From: an uncultured Lysobacteraceae bacterium
GTDB lineage: Bacteria > Pseudomonadota > Gammaproteobacteria > Xanthomonadales > Rhodanobacteraceae
DNA length: 8,972 nt
Assembly: GCA_946482585.1 (NCBI GenBank)
Contig: CAMLSI010000204.1
Coordinates: 1-8,972, forward strand
Direction: 5' to 3'
The notes beneath the pieces are model-generated. The model ran no database searches. It was not told the origin of the DNA and saw nothing but the letters and a program-made list of their open reading frames with translations. The stretch's first letter is position 1; every line of letters begins with the position of its first letter. This document shows positions 1 to 5,250 of this stretch, piece by piece. A program made the translations under genes and the position numbers.

Positions 1-110
1 GGGGGGGGTTTGAGCCCCACCCCCACAAACGCCCCCCGCCGCCCAGCCCCCCGTTGGTGGGGGGGGGCCGCACGCGCCCCCCCCACGATCGGGTGTTCCG
101 GCTTGCCGCA
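1..110. other. G/C homopolymer-rich window edge
   Basis: The first ~110 bases consist largely of runs of 6-9 G or C separated by short mixed segments, unlike the balanced GC-rich sequence that follows. I see no credible gene here. It may be a low-quality contig end or a slippage-prone region; the sequence alone cannot separate these. Confidence 0.5.
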
Positions 111-120
111 CCACCGCGAT

Positions 121-146
121 CGTGTGCTCGCTTGCGCGAGCACACG
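121..146. repeat. Perfect 11-bp hairpin upstream of membrane gene
   Basis: The arms CGTGTGCTCGC (121-131) and GCGAGCACACG (136-146) are exact inverse complements around a 4-base loop TTGC. The right arm belongs to a 19-bp word, GCGCGAGCACACGCTACCG (134-152), that recurs exactly at 654-672 on the other side of the membrane protein gene. No T-run follows, so it is not a standard terminator. It is more likely part of a dispersed repeat. Confidence 0.7.
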
Positions 147-211
147 CTACCGCGAGCGCGTCACGCGTTTGCTATCGTGCCCGCGCCCCGCACCTTGATT
201 GGGAACTTTCT

Positions 212-616
212 GTGACAACGGATTCGAATGCGCCATGGCCGAAGCGCCTTGCGCTCGTCAATGCTGCGCTGCTTGCCGTGCACCAGATCGACTCGGCCTT
301 CTGGCATGAATGGGACATGTTCGGTCTTCCCGGGGGCAATCAGCTCAATCTGGTGCTGAACATTCCTCTGGTGGCGCTCGTGATCTATGCGTACGGCAGA
401 GTGGCTGCCGCTGCCAACGCCGCTTACCGGTGGCAGATAGTGATCGCCGCGTTCGGCTTCCTCACCGTGGCGATCCACGCTGCGTTTTTCGCAGCGGGCC
501 GTGCTGAATTTGCACAGCCGGCGTCGTATGCCATTTTCCTGGCCATCGCCGTGGTTTCCTGCGCCCAGCTGTTCGCGCTGCCGAAGAAGAAATCGGGACA
601 CCCACCGATTGCGTAA
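212..616 (+). CDS. Small integral membrane protein, DUF6713-like
   Basis: This encodes 134 residues. I chose the GTG at 212 because the frame upstream is low-complexity, no in-frame ATG precedes the conserved part, and a weak GGGA lies about 8 nt upstream. Four hydrophobic segments are visible at about residues 12-28, 45-64, 74-95 and 104-124. The first carries a His-Gln-Ile-Asp-Ser-Ala-Phe-Trp-His-Glu-Trp stretch followed by Phe-Gly-Leu-Pro-Gly-Gly. That arrangement recalls the DUF6713 family of inner-membrane proteins, an assignment made from memory. The family has no established function. The last codons (Gly-His-Pro-Pro-Ile-Ala-stop) lie inside a repeat hairpin (595-630), so the native C-terminus may have been replaced by repeat sequence. 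The gene stands alone, flanked on both sides by copies of a 19-bp repeat. The reading as a real membrane protein is firm; the family name is moderately sure. Confidence 0.75.
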   Translation: MTTDSNAPWPKRLALVNAALLAVHQIDSAFWHEWDMFGLPGGNQLNLVLNIPLVALVIYAYGRVAAAANAAYRWQIVIAAFGFLTVAIHAAFFAAGRAEFAQPASYAIFLAIAVVSCAQLFALPKKKSGHPPIA

Positions 617-630
617 AAAGTGGGTGTCCC
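595..630. repeat. Inverted-repeat hairpin of the GTGGGTGTCC family, overlapping a stop codon
   Basis: GGGACACCCAC (595-605) and GTGGGTGTCCC (620-630) are perfect inverse complements of 11 bp with a 14-base loop. The TAA of the membrane protein gene (614-616) lies in the loop. It could act as a transcript-end stem-loop, as REP-like elements do, but there is no T-run. The same unit recurs at 4580-4614. Confidence 0.8.
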
Positions 631-745
631 GATCCTCGCTCCGATCCTCGCTGGCGCGAGCACACGCTACCGGGCACCAGCGGCATCGGACACCCGCCGA
701 TGACGGGAAAGCGTGGCCGATTCGAGGTTTGGGTGTCCCGATTCG
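595..745. repeat. Repeat island 1 (GTGGGTGTCC family)
   Basis: This short island holds the hairpin at 595-630, a doubled GATCCTCGCT word (631-650), the 19-bp word shared with 134-152 (at 654-672), a diverged unit starting GGACACCCGC (688-697) with its GATGACGGGAAAGCGTGG continuation, and a variant core TTGGGTGTCC at 729-738. These pieces match the two larger islands downstream. The rest of the gap up to 890 shows no gene; a 7-bp stem (852-858 with 865-871) lies just beyond the next gene's 3' end. Confidence 0.7.
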
Positions 746-890
746 AGGCTTCCTGATTCAGGGCCGTTCGGCGATACGCTGCTGCATTGGCGCATCCATT
801 TCAGCGATGGCGGGCATCCTGCAGCGACTGCAAGGAACAGCCTGCGGCGTCCGACCGGTGGAACCCGGTCGCGCTTCCCCAGACGGCGCC

Positions 891-1172
891 TCAATCCGCC
901 GCGTCGTCGCCCGCGTCCGGCGGCGGCCGCAAGGTGACCGCCAGTTCCTCGAGCTCGGCAATCTGCGCGCCCAGGGCGTCATACAGTTCGCCCTGGCGGG
1001 TCATCAGTGCTTCTATCTTGTCGGCCTGTTTCAGCGAGGACAGCTCGCCGTCGAACAGCAGCCACTGCTCGGTCAATTGCTCCACGTAGTTCTTGGAGTA
1101 ATGCCGCATTTCCTTGAGCTGGCTCAGTGCCGCGTTGACGTGATCCAGCGGCGTCTTGGTGTCGGCGGACAT
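891..1172 (-). CDS. Small hydrophilic helical protein, function unknown
   Basis: This encodes 93 residues with no recognised family. The start at 1172 is supported by an AGAGG Shine-Dalgarno about 7 nt upstream. The longer open frame upstream is antisense to the methyltransferase and has arginine/serine-rich composition typical of a shadow frame. The protein is rich in Leu, Glu, Gln and Lys and is predicted by eye to be almost entirely alpha-helical, with one stretch around residues 45-80 (Leu-Lys-Gln-Ala-Asp through Glu-Leu-Ala-Val) compatible with a coiled coil. It ends in a Pro- and Asp-rich tail. There is no signal peptide or membrane segment, so it is probably cytoplasmic. It is divergent from the methyltransferase across a 205-bp gap, with no evident functional link. 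A 7-bp stem-loop at 852-871 lies downstream but lacks a U-tract. Confidence 0.7.
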   Translation of the reverse strand: MSADTKTPLDHVNAALSQLKEMRHYSKNYVEQLTEQWLLFDGELSSLKQADKIEALMTRQGELYDALGAQIAELEELAVTLRPPPDAGDDAAD

Positions 1173-1377
1173 GGCGACCTCTTCATTGACACGATGCGAA
1201 GTCAGCGTAGTCAGTCCGAAGCAGGCGGCCTGTGAAATTCCCGGCTGCCGGATGAACCGGCGCGAACGGCGACGGATTCCTGATCGCGCGCAGGTACCGG
1301 CACTCAGGCCACGGAACGACGCACTCGCCCTCGCCAGGCGGTAGCCTTGCCGTCGACCGATTCCCGTCGAGCGCCCC

Positions 1378-2262
1378 ATGAAGACGACGACCGACTCCGC
1401 GAGCCCTCGATCCGACGATCCGGCAGCTCCGCACGAGGGACGAGATCCCTCCTGGGACAGCGTCGCGGCGGGTTGGAAGACGTGGTGGCCGACGATCGAG
1501 AACGGCGCCCGCCACGTAAGCCGGCGACTGATCGAGCTGGCGGGCGTTCGGCCCGGCCAGCGACTCCTGGACATTGCCACCGGCATCGGCGAGCCGGCCC
1601 TGTCGGCGGCGAGCGTCGTCGGTCCTGCCGGACGCGTCGTGGCGACGGACCTCTCGTCGCCGATGCTCGACATCGCCCGTGAGAGAGCCGCTGCACGGGG
1701 ACTGACGAACGTGGAGTTCCTGCAAGCGGATGCCGAGCGGCTGGATTTCCCGGACGGCAGCTTCGATGCCGTTCTCTGCCGCTGGGGTCTGGACGACCTG
1801 GCGAATCCGTCGGAAACCCTGCGCGCGATACGACGCCTGCTGACTCCCACGGGCGCGTTCGCCGCGGCGGTCTGGGACGCGGGGCCGGAGGCCCGCCCCT
1901 TGTCGAGCCTGGCGATGGCGCTCGCCCGGGAGATGTTCGACCCGCCGTCGCTCCGTCGACCGGAAGCGCCTTCTCCGCCCGGACCCGCAGAAGACTGGCT
2001 GGAAAACGCCATGATTCGTGCGGGATTCGCGCAGGTACGCGTCGAAGCGATGACGCTCACGCTGGCGTTTTCGTCCACCGACGAGTGCGCTCGGTACCTC
2101 AGGGATGTCTCGCCGCTGTTTGCCGCACTGTTCTTCGACCAGTCGGCCGAGCGACAGGCCGAGTACCGGCACAGACTCGCCGAAAAACTTCAGCGCTACG
2201 CGACACCCGAGGGCACCGTCCGGATTCCCAATGCAACCCGTTGCGCAGTCGGGCGGCGATGA
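1378..2262 (+). CDS. Class I SAM-dependent methyltransferase (UbiE/Methyltransf_11-like)
   Basis: This encodes 294 residues. The glycine-rich SAM-binding motif I is clear at residues 63-75 (Leu-Leu-Asp-Ile-Ala-Thr-Gly-Ile-Gly-Glu-Pro). The acidic end of strand 2 is Asp91 in Val-Val-Ala-Thr-Asp-Leu-Ser, expected to bind the ribose hydroxyls. Ala-Asp-Ala-Glu at 117-120 and Phe-Asp-Ala-Val-Leu-Cys-Arg-Trp-Gly at 129-137 form motifs II and post-II. The C-terminal third (about 175-294) is the less conserved substrate-side region, and it closes with the Arg-Ile-Pro-Asn...Gly-Arg-Arg ending common in this group, so the protein looks full length. The first ~25 residues are a Ser/Asp/Pro-rich extension; the ATG at 1378 has only a weak ribosome-binding site, so translation may begin slightly elsewhere. 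It is soluble and cytoplasmic. The acceptor substrate cannot be inferred; no biosynthetic neighbours are present. Confidence 0.88.
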   Translation: MKTTTDSASPRSDDPAAPHEGRDPSWDSVAAGWKTWWPTIENGARHVSRRLIELAGVRPGQRLLDIATGIGEPALSAASVVGPAGRVVATDLSSPMLDIARERAAARGLTNVEFLQADAERLDFPDGSFDAVLCRWGLDDLANPSETLRAIRRLLTPTGAFAAAVWDAGPEARPLSSLAMALAREMFDPPSLRRPEAPSPPGPAEDWLENAMIRAGFAQVRVEAMTLTLAFSSTDECARYLRDVSPLFAALFFDQSAERQAEYRHRLAEKLQRYATPEGTVRIPNATRCAVGRR

Positions 2263-2436
2263 GGGCCTGTGTCATTGCGCGGAAATGAGCGCTGGCTCGC
2301 GTGCGCGGCGCGCGAGTTCGTGCGTTCCCGGCTGCATGCCGTGCATGCCACTCGCACCGCTGCCGTCTGAGCAGACTACCCGACGCCGGCCGGCGACCGC
2401 CGCGCCGAGGGACGCCGCCTGGCGTTGCCGCCCGGC

Positions 2437-2733
2437 CTAGTGCCGCGAATCCGGCCGCGAATCGGTACGCGCGATGGAATCCCAGCGCGCGGAGAAATCG
2501 AAGCCACGCGCGACGAAATCAGGCAGCGCGGCATTCTGGGGACACTTCCGCCTGGCGTGTGCGACGAGACCGTCGACGACGAAGCGCCAGTGGTCCGCCG
2601 ACATGCCCCGGTCCGCGGCATGCGCGGCGAGCGCGATCATCGCCTTCTCCACCTCTGCGGCCGTGGGTTCGCAGTCAGCCGCGCCGTCGAGCCAGCTCAC
2701 GAACGCCGCGTGCGCATCCAGATACGTCTTCAT
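2437..2733 (-). CDS. 98-residue protein, function unknown
   Basis: I do not recognise a family. The start at 2733 is chosen because GGGAGAGGGA directly precedes it; an in-frame ATG at 2778 would add 15 residues but lacks a comparable ribosome-binding site. The body (residues 1-85) is Ala-rich and predicted helical by eye, with Trp14, Trp49 and Trp84 and a short Arg-Arg-Lys-Cys-Pro stretch. There is no signal peptide or membrane segment. The last codons (Asp-Ser-Arg-Pro-Asp-Ser-Arg-His-stop) read through sequence resembling the repeat word CGCGGCACTA of the 4700-4760 island, so the natural C-terminus may have been altered by repeat material. It converges with the methyltransferase, with 174 bp between their stop codons, in which I see no gene. 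Codon use fits the surrounding high-GC genes. Confidence 0.6.
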   Translation of the reverse strand: MKTYLDAHAAFVSWLDGAADCEPTAAEVEKAMIALAAHAADRGMSADHWRFVVDGLVAHARRKCPQNAALPDFVARGFDFSARWDSIARTDSRPDSRH

Positions 2734-2751
2734 TCCCTCTCCCGACTTCGG

Positions 2752-2769
2752 GATGCCTGAAAAGGCATC
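2752..2769. repeat. 6-bp stem-loop in leader of the 98-residue gene
   Basis: GATGCC (2752-2757) and GGCATC (2764-2769) pair around TGAAAA. It lies just upstream of the preferred start at 2733, between that start and the alternative ATG at 2778. It could shape the leader RNA, but there is no direct evidence for a role. Confidence 0.4.
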
Positions 2770-2778
2770 GCCGGCCAT

Positions 2779-3264
2779 CGTAGCGAAAGCGGCGACGATT
2801 CGTCATCGCACGATCCCGATCGCCGGAATCGACTGTCCACCCGCCTGTCGGTCGTCAACCGCCTGCCACCCCCGTTGGCCGGTCACGCGGCTTTCCACGC
2901 AAGGAGTACACGCCGACACGGTAGCGAGCACACCCGCCGATGGAGCTTCCACTTCCATCGTGCGGTCCTCCGCGACGACGAGTGGGAAAGAGACGATTGC
3001 CGCGGCTGGGGAATAGTGGATTGCCCCGCAGGCACTCGCGCGCCGCCCAGCAACATCGCCGCCCACATCGGCACGCTGCGCAACAACACGACCCGGGATT
3101 GGCCAACCTGCGCGTTGCCGGATTGGCAATCGCTGCCCATGGACGCTGATATACGTCGTCTGGAGCGACGACGTACCTGCGCCAGTAACGACCTGCGGCA
3201 GCCAACGAGCGAACCGGCGACGCTGCAGTCGTCCCGGCACAGGCTGGTTCGGTCAGGCGGGGCT
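2779..3264. other. Gene-poor stretch, no convincing intact gene
   Basis: Several frames are open on both strands for 100-140 codons, but all have the Arg/Pro/Ser-rich or Cys-rich composition of non-coding GC-rich DNA. None starts with a clear ribosome-binding site or shows a recognisable domain. A fragment GCGAGCACACCCGCCGATG (2923-2941) resembles words from repeat island 1. I interpret this as intergenic or decayed sequence. Confidence 0.5.
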
Positions 3265-3435
3265 TTATTCGTCCTCAGCGTATGTGAGCATCCTTCGCCC
3301 ACCGCGTGCCCGCGGCCTCACCAGCGGCGCCAGTGTCGCGCTGACGGCGGTCATGCGCATCAGGCGACGGCTGAGTCGTGCGTCGGAAATTTCCGATGCG
3401 TCGGTGTCGCTGTTGTAGTCATGACCGTGGACCTC
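3265..3435 (-). pseudogene. Possible C-terminal fragment of an unknown protein
   Basis: On the minus strand, the ~50 codons ending at the TAA at 3265 have a more protein-like composition than their surroundings: an acidic stretch (Asp-Tyr-Asn-Ser-Asp-Thr-Asp-Ala-Ser-Glu) followed by Ser-Asp-Ala-Arg-Leu-Ser-Arg-Arg-Leu and a tail ending Leu-Thr-Tyr-Ala-Glu-Asp-Glu. Codons are mostly G/C-ending. Upstream, the frame runs into the repeat array at 3449, with no start codon and ribosome-binding site that I trust. It may be the 3' end of a gene broken by the repeats, or chance. I recognise no family. Confidence 0.25.
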
Positions 3436-3448
3436 GATTCCTGGCGAA

Positions 3449-3905
3449 CGCACCGCGCAACCGCGCGTCAGCGGATGAAGTCGCGATTGTCCAAAGCCGT
3501 CGGATTGTGGGTGTCCCGATCCGTACTCTGCCGATCCGCATCCCCGGATTGTGGGTGTCCTAATCCGCGCGGATCCGCGTCCCCGGAATGTGGGTGTCCT
3601 AATCCGCACGTCCTAATCCGCGCGGAAAGTGGGTGTCCCAATCCAATCCGGCAAGCGCACCGCGCAACCGCGCGTCAGCGGATGAAGTCGCGATTGTCCA
3701 AAGCCGCCGGATTGTGGGTGTCCCGATCCGTGGCAGCCGATCCGGGTGGTGTCCCGATCCGTGCTCCGATCCGTGCTCTGCCGATCCGCGTTCCCGGATT
3801 GTGGGTGTCCTAATCCGCGCGGATCCGCGTCCCCGGCTTGTGGGTGTCCTAATCCGCGTCCCAATCCACGCGGAAAGTGGGTGTCCCAATCCGCGCCAAT
3901 CCGCG
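3449..3905. repeat. Repeat island 2: tandem array with GTGGGTGTCC core
   Basis: The 10-mer GTGGGTGTCC occurs exactly at 3507, 3551, 3590, 3629, 3714, 3801, 3840 and 3877, always on the plus strand, with a variant at 3744. Common spacing is 37-39 bp, the rest of the unit being TAATCCGCGCGGATCCGCG followed by TCCCCGG. The self-complementary word TCCGCGCGGA recurs. A 76-bp segment (3449-3524) is repeated at 3656-3731 with one mismatch (T3500/C3707), and 3521-3585 is repeated at 3771-3835 with few mismatches. The island therefore arose by unit amplification plus a larger duplication. Because 39 is a multiple of 3, long open frames cross it; they are not genes. It ends beside the heat-shock gene's terminator. 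Confidence 0.9.
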
Positions 3906-3912
3906 CTGATGA

Positions 3913-3941
3913 AGGGGCGGGACGACGCGCGTCCCGCCCCT
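3913..3941 (-). terminator. Hairpin terminator-like structure after hsp20
   Basis: AGGGGCGGGAC (3913-3923) pairs perfectly with GTCCCGCCCCT (3931-3941) over 11 bp with a 7-base loop. It begins 5 bp beyond the stop codon of the small heat-shock gene. Only a weak TTCAT follows on the minus strand, so termination may be partial, or the stem may mainly protect the transcript 3' end. Confidence 0.65.
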
Positions 3942-3946
3942 CGCCA

Positions 3947-4426
3947 TCACGCCGCCTTCGGCGCTTCGATCTGCCGGCTCTGACCCAGCGCCGCACCGGC
4001 TTCGTCGCTGCGAATCGCGACGCGTCGGGGCTTCAGCGCCTCGGGGATCTGCCGCTCCAGGGCGATCGTCAGGAGGCCCTGGTGGAGCGTGGCGCCGGCG
4101 ACCTTGACGTGGTCCGCCAGTTCGAACCGGCGCTCGAACTCGCGCCCGGCGATGCCGCGGTGGAGGTAGTCCGCGCCCTGGGGCGATTCCTTCCTGGCGC
4201 CGGCGACGACGAGAAGGTTCGGGCTGTCGGTGATCGTCAGTTCGTCCTCGGCGAAGCCGGCGACGGCCATCACGATGCGGTAGCGGTCCTCGGCCTCCTT
4301 GACGATGTCGTACGGCGGCCAGTTGTCGATCGGCTGCACACGGCTCGCGGTGTCGAGCACCTGGAACAGGCGGTCGAAGCCGATGCCGGTCCGGAACAGA
4401 GGGGAAAAATCGAGGGTCGTTCTCAT
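3947..4426 (-). CDS. hsp20: Small heat-shock protein, Hsp20/IbpA class (alpha-crystallin domain)
   Basis: This encodes 159 residues, a normal length for the family. The N-terminus has the IbpA-type signature Asp-Phe-Ser-Pro-Leu-Phe-Arg-Thr...Gly-Phe-Asp-Arg-Leu-Phe (residues 6-21). The alpha-crystallin domain runs from about Pro37-Pro-Tyr-Asp through Arg-Arg-Val-Ala-Ile (134-138), with the conserved Ala-x-Leu-x-x-Gly-Leu-Leu-Thr-Ile motif at 112-121. These proteins are ATP-independent holdases that bind unfolding proteins and aggregates in the cytoplasm and hand them to DnaK/ClpB. The ATG at 4426 is preferred over those at 4432 and 4450: GAGG sits 8 nt upstream of it, while the ATG at 4432 has almost no spacing and the ATG at 4450 lies within the leader hairpin. 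Expression is likely controlled twice, by a sigma-32-like promoter and by a ROSE-type thermometer. The C-terminal tail (139-159) lacks an obvious Ile-x-Ile motif. Confidence 0.95.
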   Translation of the reverse strand: MRTTLDFSPLFRTGIGFDRLFQVLDTASRVQPIDNWPPYDIVKEAEDRYRIVMAVAGFAEDELTITDSPNLLVVAGARKESPQGADYLHRGIAGREFERRFELADHVKVAGATLHQGLLTIALERQIPEALKPRRVAIRSDEAGAALGQSRQIEAPKAA

Positions 4427-4499
4427 GGCCATATCCTCATTGAGCAACATGGTTTCAGCGCGGTCGCGTGGCGCGCCGCGTGGGCCCGGTTGGCGCCCG
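4427..4499 (-). promoter_or_regulatory. ROSE-like RNA thermometer in hsp20 leader
   Basis: On the minus strand the leader ends TTGCTC-AAT-GAGGAT (4447 down to 4433), then 6 nt to the ATG. The two halves fold on each other: C-G, U-A and C-G pairs, then a G-G mismatch, then U-A and U-U. This masks the GAGGA Shine-Dalgarno. UUGCU facing AGGA with a non-canonical G-G pair is the known hallmark of ROSE elements, which open on heating. A GC-rich upstream stem (CGCGG at 4476-4480 with CCGCG at 4459-4463) fits the usual supporting hairpin. The 5' limit assumes the promoter called next to it. Confidence 0.8.
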
Positions 4500-4505
4500 G
4501 GCGCA

Positions 4506-4533
4506 AGATGTGAACCTGTGGAACCGCTTCAAG
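4506..4533 (-). promoter_or_regulatory. Sigma-32 (RpoH)-type promoter for hsp20
   Basis: On the minus strand, CTTGAAG (4533-4527) matches the heat-shock -35 consensus CTTGAAA at 6 of 7. A 13-nt spacer follows, then TCACATCT (4513-4506), which matches the -10 consensus CCCCATNT at its key CAT and final T. Spacing is in the normal range. Transcription would start near 4499, giving a leader of about 73 nt that contains the thermometer. Confidence 0.65.
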
Positions 4534-4576
4534 AGGCCGGAACTTCCCTGGATTCAGGTTTCGTTTGGCGAACGCC

Positions 4577-4781
4577 ATCGGACACCCACCGATGCCGTGA
4601 AAGCGTGGGTGTCCTGAAAGCGGGTGTCCTGAAAGCGCACCCTGAGAGCGCATGCTAATCCGCGTCCTAATCCGCGCGGAAAGTGGGTGTCCCAATCCGC
4701 GGCACTAATCCGCGCAGAAAGTGGGTGTCCCAATCCGCGGCACCAATCCGCGGCACTAATCCGCGCAGAAAGTGGGTGACC
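4577..4781. repeat. Repeat island 3 (GTGGGTGTCC family)
   Basis: The island opens with a hairpin unit, GGACACCCAC (4580-4589) paired with GTGGGTGTCC (4605-4614), the same architecture as at 595-630. A variant GCGGGTGTCC (4620-4629), exact cores at 4683 and 4721, and a variant GTGGGTGACC at 4772 follow. Between them the words AATCCGCGGCACTAATCCGC and GCGCAGAAAGTGGG recur. The island fills the gap between the hsp20 promoter and the distal integron cassette, about 20 bp short of that cassette's stop codon. No gene is seen in it. Confidence 0.88.
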
Positions 4782-4803
4782 CCGTTCTTGCGTTCTTGAG
4801 TTG

Positions 4804-5190
4804 TCAGGCGCGTACTGACACCGTGACAACCGGCTCATCGCAGCTGGCGATGTCGATGATCTGGTAGAGGCTTTGAAGCTGGAAGTGCTTGAATGGGCCG
4901 CGGAAGTCGCCAACAGCGAACGTTCCATTAGCGACGAAGTCCAGGAATTTGGATTTTGTGTACAGCCTAAAAACATGCTTTCCCGTCCAGGTCTCTTCAC
5001 TGTCCCATTGGCAGTAATGCTCGCTTCTTACCGCATAGCTGATGTAGCTGGGCCAGCGAATCTCGAACTCTCGATTCGGACCGGCGGCCTCAACACGGAT
5101 CACCAAGTTAAATCCAGGCTCTTCACGGAGAGAAAGGAAACCAACAGCATCACAAGCGGCCAGTTCTTCGATCACGGCTGATGATTGCAT
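4804..5190 (-). CDS. Integron-cassette protein of unknown function (distal cassette)
   Basis: This encodes 128 residues, starting with the ATG at 5190, only 4 bp after the attC core; such a short leader is usual for integron cassettes. AGGTG lies about 13 nt upstream, inside the attC, so the ribosome-binding site is weak. The central part (about residues 45-80: Trp-Pro-Ser-Tyr-Ile-Ser-Tyr-Ala-Val-Arg...Phe-Arg-Leu-Tyr-Thr-Lys-Ser-Lys-Phe-Leu-Asp) and the end (Gly-Pro-Phe-Lys-His-Phe-Gln-Leu...Ile-Ile-Asp-Ile) resemble a hypothetical-protein family that I recall but cannot name. No catalytic motif, signal peptide or membrane segment is visible. The fold appears mixed alpha/beta and cytoplasmic. 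GC content is visibly lower than in the flanking genes, consistent with acquisition. A full attC after its stop is missing; sequence passes into repeat island 3 within about 20 bp. Confidence 0.82.
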   Translation of the reverse strand: MQSSAVIEELAACDAVGFLSLREEPGFNLVIRVEAAGPNREFEIRWPSYISYAVRSEHYCQWDSEETWTGKHVFRLYTKSKFLDFVANGTFAVGDFRGPFKHFQLQSLYQIIDIASCDEPVVTVSVRA

Positions 5191-5194
5191 GCGT

Positions 5195-5249
5195 GGCTAG
5201 CACCTAGTTAAGCCGCGCCGAAGGCGTCGGCTTGAATGAATGGTTGGGC
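5195..5249 (-). other. Integron attC recombination site
   Basis: Read on the minus strand, the site begins with the inverse core GCCCAAC (5249-5243), a perfect RYYYAAC, directly after the upstream cassette's stop codon. It continues through CATTCATTCAAGCCGACGCC, a 3-base loop TTC, GGCGCGGCTTAACTA, and ends in a degenerate core GCTAGCC (5201-5195), where GTTRRRY is expected. The two inner arms pair with one unpaired A (CAAGCCGACGCC against GGCGCGGCTTA), the extrahelical base typical of attC. The sequence is very close to attC sites of the aadA type. At 55 bp it is at the short end for the class. The C in place of T in the core may weaken recombination. Confidence 0.88.
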
Positions 5250-5250
5250 G

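Noticed and set aside
852..871. 7-bp stem-loop considered as terminator of the 93-residue gene
   Set aside because: It lacks a U-tract on either strand and lies about 20 bp past the stop; too weak to call as a terminator.
1173..2078. N-terminal 302 codons of a 395-codon minus frame ending at 891
   Set aside because: It is antisense to the methyltransferase and rich in Arg/Ser/Ala. Only the last 93 codons have a ribosome-binding site and protein-like composition.
2803..3302. Three overlapping minus-strand frames of 116-145 codons
   Set aside because: All have Arg/Cys/Ser-rich composition, no ribosome-binding site and no recognised motif, and no one of them stands out.
2875..3813. Long plus-strand open frame of 312 codons
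   Set aside because: Its second half is the 39-bp repeat array read in one frame; it stays open because 39 is divisible by 3. The first half has non-coding composition and no ribosome-binding site.
3500..3905. CRISPR array
   Set aside because: The intervals between cores are themselves repeats rather than unique spacers, unit lengths vary, and no cas gene is present.
4427..4450. Alternative hsp20 starts at 4450 and 4432
   Set aside because: The 4450 ATG overlaps the thermometer hairpin and adds non-family residues; the 4432 ATG sits almost on top of the Shine-Dalgarno. The 4426 ATG has correct spacing and the family N-terminus.
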